NCBI RefSeq assembly: GCF_905163445.1 | Contig: NC_053202.1 | Coordinates: 4,588,001 to 4,652,000 of the forward strand | Reading direction: 5' to 3' | Origin: Pararge aegeria | Taxonomy: Eukaryota; Arthropoda; Insecta; Lepidoptera; Nymphalidae | Length of the DNA stretch: 64,000 bases | Shown: one piece after another, positions 48,575 to 61,525 of the stretch | How positions within the stretch are numbered: position 1 is the first letter of the stretch | Layout of the letters: the number at the start of each line of letters is the position of its first letter | The notes under the pieces: generated by a model | Databases searched by the model: none | The model's input: the letters and a program-made list of their open reading frames with translations, nothing else | Told to the model about the DNA's origin: nothing | Position numbers and translations under genes: made by a program

Positions 48575-48885
48575 GAAACGCATTTGACGACCTCCTGGCG
48601 CAGTGGTCAGCGCTGTGGTCTTCTTATTCGAGGTCCTGGGTTCAATCTCAATTTAAGAATTGTCCTGAATTTTTTCTAGTCTGGTCTGGAGGCTTTGGTC
48701 GTGGCTAGTTACAACCCTACCGACAAAGACGTGCCGCTAAGCGATTTAGTGTTCCGGTGCGATGTTGCGTAGAAACCTTTAGGTGTATGACTTCCATACA
48801 GGTTAGCCCACTACCATCTTGGACTGCATCATCACTGTGAGATTGCAGTCAAGGGCTAACTTGTAGTGAAATAAAAAAAAAACTT
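48575..48885 (+). mobile_element. SINE3 copy, full length
   Basis: Head TTGACGACCTCCTGGCGCAG with box A, box B GGGTTCAATCTCAAT, body with GATTTAGTGTTCCGGTGCGA, and a poly(A) end after GGGCTAACTTGTAGTG. Best reference copy of this family in the window. Confidence 0.85.
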
Positions 48886-48899
48886 TTTATAAACTGGCC

Positions 48900-49813
48900 A
48901 GAAAATCAGAAGCAATGCAAAAAAAACCAAGTGTTTGGAATTTGTTTTGCCTAACGTAAAAAAAATTGATAAAAACATCATAATAAATGGAGAAACACTT
49001 AAAATAGAAAACTCCACTGTTTTTCTAGGAGTGACCTTAGATAGTAAGCTACAGTGGGGTACCCATATAGAAAGCCTAGCGAGTAAACTTAGCTCAGCTG
49101 CATATGCAATCAGGAAAATTAGACAGCTTACCGATGTCGAAACAGCTAGGCTTGTTTATTTCGCATACTTTCACAGTATTATGTCCTATGGGATCTTGCT
49201 GTGGGGAAAAGCTGCAGATATTGAAAGTATATTTATACTACAGAAAAGAGCCGTACGATCAATATATAAACTTGGATCACGCGAATCGCTTCGTGAAAAA
49301 TTTAAACAAATAGGTATTCTTACAGTAGCTTCGCAATAATATAGTCTTTGTGAGGCAAAATATTACTCTTTATAAATCAAAAGCTGAAATTAACAATCGA
49401 CTTACCAGAAACGGTCATAAATTAGTGATATCTGCATATCGTCTGCGAAAGGTGCAGAACTCCTTTGTGGGGTTGAGTATACGCTTTTACAACATGATTC
49501 CTAAGGAAATTCTTGACCTACCAATGCATACATTTAAAAAATGTGTAAAAACGCATCTAGTACAGCGAGGTTACTATACATTTGATGAATTCCTCAATGA
49601 CAAGGTAGAATGGAAGCAGCCAGCCTCGCTCTCATCTCCCGCAAGATTGTAAATGTTGATGTTGGAAAAGAGCAACTACTGAGTTTCTTGCCGGCTCTTC
49701 TCGGTAGAATCTGCTTTCCGAACCGGTGGTAGAGTCACACAAACATACATACTTGACGTTTCAAAAGTGCTTATAAAGTAGGCCTACTTGAAATAAATTA
49801 ATTTGAATTTGAA
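48900..49813 (+). mobile_element. 5'-truncated CR1/Jockey-like retrotransposon
   Basis: C-terminal part of ORF2 in two frames: 48935-49339 (FLGVTLDSKLQWGTHIESLA, SYGILLWGKAADIESIFILQ) and 49350-49652 (YNMIPKEILDLPMHTFKKCV). These are separated by a stop and a frameshift, so the copy is dead. The 3' UTR includes GCCGGCTCTTCTCGGTAGAA and ends TAGGCCTACTTGAAATAAAT and TTTGAATTTGAATTTGAC. Source family of many tails in the window. Confidence 0.85.
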
Positions 49814-51814
49814 TTTGACTTTAGAAGTTGCTCTTTTCTAACATTAATTTTATGTTTTAGCATTTATTGTTCTAGTACTAGAAGAAACAAAAGGTGGTCG
49901 TGGCGTGGAATGAATATGCCAAGAAACACACTGGAATCTAGGTCATATTTCTTAATATAAAAAACTTTATATTGAAACGACTTGACTGGATTGGATTTTA
50001 ATTTCTATATTTTTCATAGTTCTCGAATGTGTTCAGAAAGAAATTAACTTCTTCATTTTGCAAAATAAACTTGTCTCATTCGCAACAATCAACATCTAAA
50101 TTTGTCTCTACTTTATTTAGTTCTCTATCTTTTCGTTCGGTGCAATAAAACAAACAATGCATGTATCTACCTATAACGCAAGCGCATTCATTCATTCATT
50201 TATACTTTATTGAGTTACATTCGCATTGAGCGTCTTTTCTAATCATAAATACAAAATAATGGATAATATAGGTCAACTTTCTTACCAGGAAAAACGCTCA
50301 CTAAGTTGCGGGAAAACTATTATTTAGAATAGCAATCCCTATTAAACTAGGTAAAGTAATTACAGTTTTGCAGGCGCACATTAGGCTCATGTCACCTAGA
50401 GGTATTGTATCAATCATTCATTCAGCGTCGAATTAATATTTTTTTTTTATTTTTTTTAATAATTTTTGAAGTGAAACCTATTTAGAATCGTTGTTATTTA
50501 ATACTCGATGAAATCCATCTGAAGCTCTCGTAGGGTGATTTTCAGAATTTTCACTTCTGCAAAATACTGTGCAATTCACAGAATTGCACAGTATTTTTAC
50601 TTTTTAAATTATACGAAAACATTAACTGTATAGTGTATGTATATCGAGCTGCTGAATAGGTAACCTTTTTGTTTTTATTTCGCGCTTTATCTGCGAAGTT
50701 TCAAGAGGGTGGCTTTTTCGAGGGGTTGACGCGTTTATTGTAACAGGAATCCAATTAGTCGCCGCAACCCACGCCGGCTGAAAATATTATGGCGGCTTTT
50801 CCCGCCAACGACGTGAAGTCGCCATTTTTTGTTTCCACTTTTTTTTAAAGATTGATGTGCGCTATTGTTGTTTTTTCCGTCCTACAAGAATTTCATGATG
50901 AAAGATTACGACTTTAATTATTTTAATTTTATATGCATTTAGTTCAAACCTAAAGGCATATGAAATTATATGCATAGACCTCATAGATGTTTGTCGGCTA
51001 AGTTTTACTGTTTATACAATAAAAATTACCATTAAAAAACCTAGAGATGCTTTTTAGTTTTTTCCTTTGATACAGAACTCAACCAATAGGGGGATTAATT
51101 AACACACCCCGTAAGTTTACGAATGAGAGGGAGGATGCGCTCTTTTTCAATCAAATCGAATGAACAAATTACAAACGCAATCAAAACGCTCCGTAACGAT
51201 TTCCGGACGAAGCTTTTTATTTTTTTTTTGTCGTTCGTCACCTAGCCCTGGTTCTGGGTTTACGAATCTCGTTCTTTTTTTGAAATCCGTATGTTTTCGT
51301 AAATTGTGAGAGCACTCACTAATTGACGAATCGGTATCCGAATTCGTTGCGGTGCGTTCCAGTGGAGGAATCGAATAAAAATCGAATGAAAAAAGGTCAA
51401 TGTATCGAATCAATTGAAACGGCTGTCGACGAGCGATCTGTTTGGCTCCCCAGATGGCACTGGGAAAGCATTGACGAGATGTAATTAATTCTGTTTGTAA
51501 ACATGTGGCCGCGGTGTAAATTAAATGTATTATTTGTTTAATTAGGAAGGAGGGAGATTTGTTGCCTAAAAATATTTATGGCGCCTTATAGGCTCATTTG
51601 TTAAGAGTTGAGTTGTATACAATAACTAAACCAATACGGTTTAGTAAATGTATGCAATAAATGGGATATCTTATTTCTTAAGTGATATTATGTCGTCAGA
51701 CTCAGTCAGTCTTTTGAGTAACACCTAGTATGTAGTAGAATGGTACCAATAATTATATCTCAAAATTGTCTTTACATAATAGAGATGACGCGTTATGAAG
51801 CCTTGAAAATGAAT
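49814..51814. other. Intergenic, no supported gene
   Basis: Mostly unique DNA. 50700-50860 and 51140-51480 are GC-richer; an 88-codon minus-strand ORF at 51147-51413 has no recognisable similarity. Confidence 0.4.
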
Positions 51815-51950
51815 AACGAAATAAATATATTACGACAAACACACATCGCTGTCTAGCCCCAAAGTAAACATATGTTATATGGGTACTTTTATGAATATAA
51901 TATGCATAAAATATATATATATCATATAATATACAGATAAACGCCCAGAG
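51815..51950 (-). mobile_element. SINE1 3' fragment
   Basis: Antisense: TATTACGACAAACACACATC, CTAGCCCCAAAGTAAAC and ATACAGATAAACGCCCAGAG; no tRNA-like head. Confidence 0.75.
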
Positions 51951-52534
51951 CTATGTGCCGCGTCCATTGCCACTGTATGCGCCAAGTTATATTAAGTTAT
52001 TTAAGATTTTTATTTCGAATGAGTGGACTGTATTTTTTGCGGTAAATTGGTGTACAAAAGAAAGATACAAAGGAATCAGAGCACAAGGAAGACAGCACTT
52101 ACTTGACCTTATTTTTCATGGGTGTCCGGTAGGAGCACGCCGTCCGTTGATACAAATATTCCTCACGAAGTCCTCTCTTCTCGAACACCACCACTTATGT
52201 TATATTTCGGCACACACATAAATATAGGAATTATGCTTAAAAGGATCTCATTGAAACTTCTAAGGTATACTTAGCGACTAGTAGAATATTATAAACATTG
52301 CAAAATTTCAAATCCAAGATGGCCGCCACCACAAAGGCAAATTACATTATTTTTTCACAGCTCTTTTGATATGGGTGTCAAATGACTAGAATGTACACTA
52401 TTTATATTGAAAGTCAGTGGTTTTAAATTTATTTTTAAATTTTTATTTATAACTAGCGGACCCTCGCGTATGAGTCAATCGAGAAGCTGGAATAGATCTG
52501 ATTAGTGTTGCCCAAATGCAAGAACAAGACGAGA

Positions 52535-52645
52535 CTTAGCCAGTCTTGGTCTTGGTCTTGCGCCAATACACCTGGTCTTGGTCTTGGTCTTGGTCTTGCG
52601 CTCCCAGTCTTGGTCTTGGTCTTGGTCTTGCAGCAAGAGTCTTGC
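52535..52645. repeat. Left (TCTTGG)n hexamer array
   Basis: Runs of TCTTGG separated by GCGCCAATACACC and GCGCTCCCAG spacers, within the left subterminal region of the hAT-like element. Confidence 0.85.
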
Positions 52646-53564
52646 AAGTCTTGCAATTACCTATTAGTCTATTACTATTTATTAAAGTTTACTTTAAATC
52701 TTAGAAAAACGTATTAGAATTGGAACATTGTGAGCTTGAATTAACATAGCCATAGTAAAGATCAAGCAGATTAATAAATAACTGAAGATTTGATAAGAAA
52801 TTCGAAAAATCAACTGACCTATATGTCGTTTTCCATGGAAGTAACTGTTTCTTAATAAACATTTATGATTTATAAGCTTACATTTGCTAAAACAACTTGT
52901 AAAAACTTAAGAAATATAAATACTAAATGTACAATAATAGTACCTACCTAAGTAATTAGTTTAAAACCATATAAGTAATCAATATTATAATTACTTACTA
53001 GAATGAATTATTATGACATCTACTACCTATCCTCACCATTTTATCCTAATCATAATACTACTTGCGTGATCAGTATAATGTATTCATTTTCATTCTAAGC
53101 ACTCTGAAACTTATTTATTCTTTGGAACACCTGTAGGTACTCTTAAAATTCGAAATTATTTTGCATGAATAGTGTCAAATGTTAAGATTTCGGCGCGGCG
53201 GCAACGATAGTTTTAGATTTCAAAAGAAGCCGCCGGCGCGTGTATCATAACCATGTACTTCCGAAAAGCGGCAAATTTCTTTGAGAAGTAAGTACAAAAC
53301 CTTTGATGCCGCATTATCAAAGTGCCGATGGTTAAAACATAACTATGCATGCACTCAGTTTGATTTTAATAGATATTTTTTTATTCGCTATGTTTATGGT
53401 ATTAGTCGTAATGCGCATAGGTCCAGTTTTTCATATTCTTTGATATAGTTTTTTGCGTCTCATAGAATTCCTAAGCGTACCTACCTACCTATACACCGAA
53501 CTGTTACACCTAACTACTCCGTGAAATAGCGCTAAGTCCTAGCTGCAAGACGCAAGAGTCTTGC

Positions 53565-53700
53565 AGGCTATGTCTTGTTCTTGCTCAAGTCTTGCACGCT
53601 CAGTCTTGGTCTTGGTCTTGCTAAAAATACGCGGTCTTGTTCTTGGTCTTGGTCTTGCAAAAACGCAAGAACAAGACCAAGACTGCAAGACCAAGACTGA
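53565..53700. repeat. Right hexamer array, partly inverted
   Basis: TCTTGG units then GCAAGAACAAGACCAAGAC in inverse orientation, near the right end of the hAT-like element. It can fold back on itself. Confidence 0.8.
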
Positions 53701-53794
53701 ATTTGGGCAACACTAGATCTGATGATAACATCAAAATGTACCTACCTACTATTATTTTACGTGGTATACTGAGTTAGTAAGATGTGATTATTTT

Positions 53795-54200
53795 AGTTGA
53801 TACATACATACATACATACATCCATCCTCACAAACGTTCGCATTTATAAGTAATATAAATAGGATGGTACGCATGCATTCGATCGTTGTTCCAGATGCCT
53901 TGCGACTTGCTGTTATTTGTGAAGAGTTATGTCCTTTATCTCCGGCAATTTTTATCAGATCCTTATTAAAATAAGACAGTACATGCTTGATAGTATAAAC
54001 TTTCAAATAAAAAAATAATTATTAAAATCGGTTCAAATTTAACGGAGCTATGAAATTAAATTGATAAACAAGTTCTTCCCTTCATTGTTGATCGGGACCA
54101 CAATACCCAATTTTATTTAAATCTGTTCAGTAGTTTTAACGTGATGCGGGGACATACAGACAGACAAACAAAAATTAAATAAAAATCTCAGTTTTGGACT
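53795..54200 (-). mobile_element. Helitron-like fragment
   Basis: CATTTATAAGTAATATAAAT inverse of a Helitron 5' start, then GTAGTTTTAACGTGATGCGG and GACATACAGACAGACAAAC on plus. Ends are not clear, and orientation is uncertain. Confidence 0.35.
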
Positions 54201-55032
54201 CAGTATCGACAAATCATCCGGTCAAATTTTTCAAAATATATTAAATGTACAGAAATATTCCCGTTACAGTTTCATAATACTTAAGTGTGGATATGAAGAA
54301 TAGAGTCATCGATTTCAAAAGATTATCGCTTTTTGATAGGCAGAAAACGAAGCTGTCTTCACTTTAATACTTCAATTCCTCAACGTCAAACCCAAAAAAA
54401 AAAATTCATGAACAACTAGTGATCGGTTGGGTATGACATCCAATTTGTGTCCAATTTGAAATCTTAATAAGCCGTCAAAGCGTTCCAGAAATAGTATGGC
54501 TAACTAATTACGATCTTTAGAAGGGAGGATGGCGACAATTGACAAATGCGTTCTGCGACGCGCGATACATACAATTAGCCGTGGAATGTTCCCGGCTAAA
54601 GGTATACCTTACCCTCGAGGGGAGATGGCTTACCTTCGCCAATTTACCCTTTCCATTAGTACACGACCATTTGGTCACAATATTTAAGTTCTATATGTAA
54701 TACAATTCTGTATACAAAAAACCGCAGGTGGGTCTCGAAAAGAGGTATACACTTCACTCGAGGGGAGATGCCTATAATACGTCAATTTACCGTTGTTATT
54801 AGTACAAAACCATTTGATCAAAATTAAAACTTTTTGTTTCCATGAATTACCTAGGCATAGTTATGCTTTACCTTAGTACACAATTATTGGTTCAAAAGAC
54901 TAGCGTATGCAAAAATTACCGTGCAATGATTCCGATAAAAGTTATCCCTTTACCATCGTTGAAAGATGACTTATTTCCCTACGTCTTGTTACACCATCGT
55001 CCACCCCAAGTCTTAGTATAATCTCTTAGCAC
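54201..55032. other. Intergenic, nothing recognised
   Basis: Partly self-similar (CTCGAGGGGAGATG at about 54614 and 54758), suggesting a diverged local duplication. No gene. Confidence 0.4.
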
Positions 55033-55148
55033 AAAAGCTCTGCCTACCCTGAAATTAATGTATAACTCATAAATGCGAAAGATTTTTAAATTTTATGGCA
55101 TCTTTTGTCTTTATGCATATCCTGGTGAAAAACCCTGTGCACGTCACT
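55033..55148 (-). mobile_element. hAT-like MITE fragment
   Basis: AAAAGCTCTGCCTACCCTG (inverse of the MITE core) and GTGCACGTCACTG at the other end. Longer middle than the 5448 copy. Confidence 0.5.
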
Positions 55149-56475
55149 GAGTATAATATAAGCATTCGGTCCCAAGTATTATGTTCTGCGACGTCATACT
55201 AAATGATAACATTCATAAATAACGATTCATATACTATATATCCAACACATATATAACGATTCATATATTATGTGGCTTAACGCCTAAGGTTGAACGCCTT
55301 ATGAAGTGTTGCTCTGTTCATAGGCTATGGTTTTCACGTACCATCACGTACCATCAGGCTATCGGATGGTCCGTCTACGATATATACAAAAATACTTTTA
55401 GGAAAACTACACGACCATTTTGTTACAAGTACGATTAGCCGTAGAATTTTTCTGAATAAAGTTATGACCTACCTTCGTGGGGAGATGCCTTATGTATCTA
55501 TTCAAAATTACTCCGTGCTTACTGCCCACTGGGTCAAATACGAACTAGTAATAATAATAATAAGTAGGAAGAATAATAATGATTTTTACAAGGAATAATG
55601 TCATGTGAAAAATGTATCCGGCAAGAAATTACGCAAAACTACAGCTAGAAATGGGATGTCGCTTTGAAAAAATATCTAAGTACCTACATATTTAATCTCG
55701 CTCTATCTAGTAAGCTGAGCCTATTTCTGAGCCGCTAGAAATATCAGGAGTTTTGGATCGGAGGTACATTGTGTTGCTTGATGGTTTCCGAACGTCGCGT
55801 TTGTGTCACCGCGTTGTCAATGTCAAATGTTTGGCGGGAAAGTGAACTTTTGCACACATAAAATAGGGGTTACTTTCGTTCAGTAATTACATCTAAATTG
55901 AGTGTTTGCTTTGCGAGGGGGTCTATTTGAGAGGCCTTTGTCTGCGGACGTAGATAAATCATTTGGTGTCAGTCGACTGGTCGGGATGTGTGACAAATTG
56001 CCTGAGCGCCACCTAGCGGCGTGGCAAAAGCGATTTCCTATCGGCTTATTATATCGCGTGATAGGTGAGAGGTCGTTAATGGACGTAGTTATGAAATATC
56101 TTCCAAGAGAGATAACATATTAAATGGATAATCGACCCGTGAAGGTTCAGACATAGTTAGACATAGTTAGAGGACCTACGTATACCTATATTAAGCTGAT
56201 CATATATACCAAGACCCACCTCGTCGTACCGGCCGCCTGTGCTATTTCTTTAAAGAGTCGAGAGAAACATTTCCAAGTGTTACAATAATTTTATAAAGTG
56301 GGTAAATAATTAAACATTTGATTAATAACCAATGTTCATGACATGTAATTGGTGGGTATTTTAATATAAATACGACTGCATTATCGATATACTCCATTCC
56401 TACATGGACTCAAACGATGCAAAGATACCTCCCGGTGTCTTAGTCGTTTATCACAAGCTCAGGTTATTCTAACTA
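55149..56475. other. Intergenic, no supported gene
   Basis: 55730-56120 is comparatively GC-rich and holds a 73-codon frame lacking an ATG start and any recognisable similarity. Not called as a gene. Confidence 0.4.
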
Positions 56476-56712
56476 TATAAATAAATATAAATATACTACG
56501 ACAATACACATATCGCCATCACCCAAAGTAAACGTAGCTTGTGTTATGGGTACTAAAATGACTGATGAATATTTTTATGAATAATATACTAAAATACTTA
56601 GAATATACATATAAACACCCAGACACTGAAAAACATTCATGCTCATCATACAAACATTTACCAGTAGTGGGAATCGAACCATCGCTGCCCACTGCGCCAG
56701 TCGGCCGTCGAC
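56476..56712 (-). mobile_element. SINE1 copy, near full length
   Basis: Antisense from the T-rich tail (ATATACTACGACAATACACA) to box B GTGGGAATCGAACC and head GCGCCAGTCGGCCGTC, with a small deletion in the head. Confidence 0.83.
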
Positions 56713-56864
56713 TGGATATGTTTGTCCGTATGTGAAGAGTAATTATTTAAAATTTAGAATGGCTGTAACGATTTTTACGGATCTTTTACAGCCAAAAGTA
56801 CATTATAAGGATAAGAACTTGCTGAGAAACAGTTAAAACCAAACAAGGTTATTTATTTATTTAT

Positions 56865-57005
56865 ACACTATATTTGGTCACCAATAAAAGAAAAAAAAAT
56901 TGACACAACAAGAGGAAACATAAAAAGTGGCCAAAGGATACAAAAGGCGGCCTTAGTAGTTAGTAGCGATCTCTTACAGGCAACCTTAGGATTAGGATAA
57001 CCAAT
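56865..57005 (-). repeat. Interspersed repeat with CTTTTGTATC block
   Basis: Antisense AATAAAG-family copy: GATACAAAAGGCGGCCTTAG, GCGATCTCTTACAGGCAACC. Confidence 0.65.
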
Positions 57006-58913
57006 AGAAACCGATTGGTGGGAATGTATTGATAAATATGGTTATGGTATGGTACGTTATATAACACTAAGTTAAGGGTGGAAAAGTCAATGTACCTAGG
57101 CTAAAAATACTTCAGGCCTAGGCTATTATACCGCAGTAAACGGAATAAATACTTATAGAAAAATAAATAAAGTTCAATAAACTTTAAAGTGGCAACGATT
57201 AAAAAAGTGATAAGTCATGAAAGAGTATTTTCAATAGCAATTGGATGTACTAGATTTAAAAATAAAGTGTTTTATTTTTTAAATTTTCCAACGTGTTTTA
57301 TTTTGTCGTCCGTCAAGAATCGTCCATTTATTAAATCTTCAAAGAGCACTAATATTACAAGTGCAATAAACATTCTCATATTAATTATTCCATATTCATC
57401 CAGAAACGTCCAATTAACGGCGAAGAAGTTGCTCGTAATGTGGTTTGGAAGAAAATAGCTATTTCAAATAGGGCTGCCAACTGTCTGAGTTGTAACTTTC
57501 TTTATTCAAATATAACTATAGGAGCGTTGACCGTTCAACTGATAATAGGTACCTACAACATCTTTTACCTCTTTATATTTTAATCTATTCTCAGGAAATG
57601 TAAGTTTATCTTAGCTTATTATTCTAAATGCGAAAGTGTTTCAGTAAGCAACAAACATGGCCCTGTTTCACGCAGTAACGAACTAACGTTTTTTTTTTGC
57701 TACGATTTTTTTTTAAATAAATAACTTAGCTAAGTAATTAAATTATTTTTTTGTTGAGTATTAAAAGTTTTCAAGACGAAATTTTTGGTGCGGCACTGTT
57801 ACGGTATACATTCACGAACAAAAAAACACAGTTCTGGCTGGCAATACTGTAGCTCTGTGGTAGTACCGCAGACACTGAACTCTTCTTCTCCTTCTTTTGC
57901 TTTTTTTTGGCTTTTAGGTATGCCAAATCGGTACGTTGTATTTCGCCAATGTCACGTATACTTGGAAGATCCACAAAGGTGATAGTCAAAAAATAAACAT
58001 TATATAAGACACTGAACTCCATTGTAAGCCCTGGAGTGACGAGCACTGTCAGTGTGACATTATTAAAGTAAGTGGCCTAGGAACTAAAAATAACTAAAAG
58101 AAACACAAAACAAAGATCTTACTACCTATTTTATTAGTTTCAGAGACGCTCATATTATGTCACATTTCGAAATGGGGCAAAATTTAAGCGGCTATTTGAC
58201 AGATATCCTAGTGTGTTATATATTAGCGATCAATGGTGGTGGTAAAACTCTACTCTCGATTATGAGGTACGTTCAAGTACGAAAGTACTGGCATTACACT
58301 AATATAATAAATTATTTGTTACATATGTGTGGTTGAACCACTGCATCGATCATAATGAATTTTTGCAAAAAGATATCTCGTATCCCGGGCCGGACATTAT
58401 AAATGTAATTAAAAAAATTATAGGAATTACAAAAAAAATATATTAACGGTAGATACTATTGCGGTACGTATTACGCTATTAAAGGAGTAAGGTGTAAGGT
58501 GTAACTGCGCACTCGCGGGCACAGCTAGTAAAACATAAATCTTTTATATGTTCTGTGGTTACTACTTACTATTTACTAATACTACGCAAAAGCACCTTAG
58601 CTTAAAAACTCCGACGAATTAAATTAAAAAAAATTTAACGCAATACGCCAGCCGCCAACCCTGCTCCAAAGTAATTTGTTAAATACAAATTGGTTATTAA
58701 AATTCTTGGCGCAGCGACAATCTGGTGTCGCTTTGGGAATTTTAATTTGGGCTTTTATTTATCAATTTGACTCCGTCATAATTCGGGAAGTAGGTACCTA
58801 GAGTGCGTGGTGGGTTAGGTACCTTTATTTCCATAATCTAAACAAATATTAAAAAGAGGAAAGATTTTTTTTATTAGAATGAACCTATGAATGAAATACT
58901 CCTTATTGTACAT
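57006..58913. other. Intergenic, nothing recognised
   Basis: AT-rich DNA. A Helitron-like end (ACTCGCGGGCACAGCTAG before T, ending at 58528) is the only hint of structure. Confidence 0.4.
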
Positions 58914-59043
58914 AAATATAAATTAATAATAGTGTGAATAAAAAATAAATATTATTATATATAACTATTGACACCATGCACCCCACGCTTTTTTTTACAA
59001 TAAAATGTATTTTTTTAATTCACACTATTATTAAGTTATATTT
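58914..59043. repeat. Hairpin element with ~32-bp arms
   Basis: Arms 58914-58945 and 59011-59043 pair with one mismatch and one indel (AATAATAGTGTGAAT core). The interior includes ACCATGCACCCCACGC. Related to 29838-29935. Confidence 0.7.
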
Positions 59044-59348
59044 ATTGAAATTTTTAACACTATAATAATAATAATAATAATATCATTATTTTATCAAAAT
59101 AAACGTATACATTTCATGAGTGTGAAGCCCTGTCTCCTGCGGTAGTTAAAACTGTGTTACAGGAGACAGTGTCTTCCCTATATCTATGGTCTTATTAACA
59201 AACGTTTGACAATTTACAGGGAAAATTATATAAAGGAAAGAAAAGAAATAAATAAATGTAAAAAAAAAAATAAAAAATAAAAGAGAATTATGTAAATTTT
59301 GAGGCGGGTGCTTAGGTAGGTACATTTGATTTGTTTGTGGGTGTGCGC

Positions 59349-59440
59349 GTGTTTGTATGCGTGTGTGTGAGCGTGTTTGTATGCGTGTGTGTGTGCGTGT
59401 TTATATGCGTGTGTGTGCGTGTGTGTTTGTGTTTAATTTG
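59349..59440. repeat. 24-bp GT-rich tandem repeat in element B 3' region
   Basis: Units starting GTGTTTGTATGC at 59349, 59373 and (as GTGTTTATATGC) 59397, followed by simple GT. Confidence 0.8.
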
Positions 59441-59458
59441 TAATTTGTTTTATTTAAA

Positions 59459-61525
59459 TTAGATATTCTTATGAAATATTTTCTCTGTACCCTCATAGTC
59501 GTAATCTTTTAGCCAAGATTTAATGTATGTCTTAATTTCTCTATTGGTCATGTCTTTTAAGGTACCTTTTTTTAAAAGGTTGTATAGGCAGGGTGCAAGG
59601 AAATTATAGTGCTTACGTGCAAAACTACTTTTTATAATAGGAATTGGGCATCTATCAATTCTCTTTGAACAGGTGGGTAGAAAGGGAACCGTTTTGCTAT
59701 GGTATCTTCGCAATGTTTGAAAAATATACAATTTCCTTACTGACAGCACATCACATTTTTCATATAAGCGAGTCGTGGGAAAGGTAAATGGATAGCACAT
59801 AATAACTTTAAGTAAAGCGCGTTGAGCCCGCTCAACCTCCAGCATTAAAGTTTTAGAGGCACAACCCCATGCGCAGATACAGTAACTAAGAATACATTCA
59901 CCGAGGGTTTTATAAAGTTTAATTAGCATATCAGTATTGCAAACGGTACGTAAGGTTTTAAATATGTATATGAGTCTCCTAATACGCATACTGGTGTTAG
60001 ATATATGTGAAGCCCAAGTCATGTTGTCGTCTATTGTTACGCCAAGGTATTTAACTGTGTTCGCTTGCATTAATGAACTGCAATCACAAGGAACGTTCAG
60101 AGTCTGATTACATGGGTAGCAATGTGCTCGTATTCCAAAGTCAGTTGGGGGTCTTCCACTTTTTGTTTTGCTGAAGCATAGATATTTAGTTTTACCAGCG
60201 TTGAGTGCAAGGAGACTATGTTCTAACCATGAAATAATAATTCTAAGACCCGCATCAGCATATCTATTAACCTCTTCCCACGTAGAGCCATGAAACAAGA
60301 GAACTGTATCATCAGCGAACATTATAATATCACAATTACTAATTTGTTTATTACACAGTTCGTTAATGTAAATTAGAAACAGTGTAGGTCCTAAGGTGCT
60401 ACCCTGTGGGACTCCATAGGAGCAATAATATGTATCGCTTATGGATCCTTCAACTCTCACTTGTTGAGTTCTATTGGTCAAGTAGTCTGAAAACCAATTA
60501 TGTGACAAACCTCTTATTCCACAGTTCTCCAAACGAGACAGCAAAATTGAAATAGAAACAGTATCAAAGGCTTTCTGTATATCCAGGAATACGCCTACTA
60601 CCTTTTTGTTTCGATCTAAATGTTGCGTGATGGAAGAAGTTAATTTTAACACAGCATCTTCGATTGATTTATTTGTTCGAAATCCGTATTGATTTATTGA
60701 AAGCAGTTGGTTCTTTTCGAGATACAGCATTAATCTTTTGTTTACTAATTTTTCTAGAATCTTTGCCACAACTGGCAGAAGGGAGATAGGTCTATAATTA
60801 GATGGTACATTTTTATCACCTGTTTTATAAATTGGAGTTACGATTGCCTTTTTAAATGGTTTGGGAAAGATGGCGGTACTAAGACTTTGGTTGCATAAAT
60901 AAGCAATGGGATGTGCTAGTGAGTTGCCACATAGCTTGATGATGTCAGCAGTGATACTATCCCAACCTGGTGCACTATTACTCTTAAGACCAGATATTAT
61001 GTTTTTAATTTCTAAATAATCTGTTAAGTATAGTGAGAATGAGTAACATGGGGAGACTGAAAGGTTAGCAGCCCTGTTTGCTAGATCAGATTCTGACATT
61101 TTTAGATTATTAATTATATTTCCAGCTACCTCACCTCCTACAGATGTAAAGTAGTTATTCACTTCGTTAAGCGACTCTGCACATGTCGGTTTAGTTTTAA
61201 GTAGAGGATCGGAGGAAATTCTATTATTACTATAACACAGTTCTTTAATAATGTTCCAAGTTTTTAACATGTTGCCGTTACTACATGATAATTTCGATTT
61301 ATAATAATTTATTTTTAGTGATTTTATAATTCTATTACATATGTTTCTGTACTTTAAGTACTTCGTTTTAAGCTCAAAATTGTTGGGTAAAGACTTATGT
61401 TGCCTATGCATCTTGTTTCGTTTCCGTATGCACCGCACAACACTGACTGTTATCCAAGGTTTGAGGGGCAGCTTATTACTAGGGACTTTCCTAGTGACTT
61501 TATTATTCTGGATCAGTTCTTGCAA
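59459..61525 (-). pseudogene. Retrotransposon B ORF2, reverse-transcriptase part
   Basis: 688 codons in the frame after a frameshift. Shows LKPWITVSVVRCIRKRNKMH, NYRPISLLPVVAKILEKLVN, QYGFRTNKSIED, FLDIQKAFDTVS, GVPQGSTLGPTLFLIYINEL and the catalytic FADD in IIMFADDTVLLF (YADD in element A), then KYLGVTIDDNM. The RT itself is open to its stop. It overlaps the endonuclease frame by 23 nt, so one small indel near 61525-61545 breaks the protein. Confidence 0.88.

Larger units (their letters stand above)
52503..53715. mobile_element. hAT-like non-autonomous transposon, 1213 bp
   Basis: Terminal inverted repeats TAGTGTTGCCCAAAT and ATTTGGGCAACACTA (15 of 15) with the exact 8-bp target duplication GATCTGAT outside (52495-52502, 53716-53723). 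Both subterminal regions carry hexamer arrays of TCTTGG, and also AAGACC in opposite orientation on the right. No transposase ORF. The 8-bp duplication and terminal sequence fit hAT. Confidence 0.88.

Noticed and set aside
51147..51413. 88-codon minus-strand ORF
   Set aside because: No recognisable domain or neighbouring exon; could be chance in a GC-richer patch.
55902..56123. 73-codon frame in a GC-richer region
   Set aside because: It starts at GTG, has no recognisable similarity, and no splice partners could be found.
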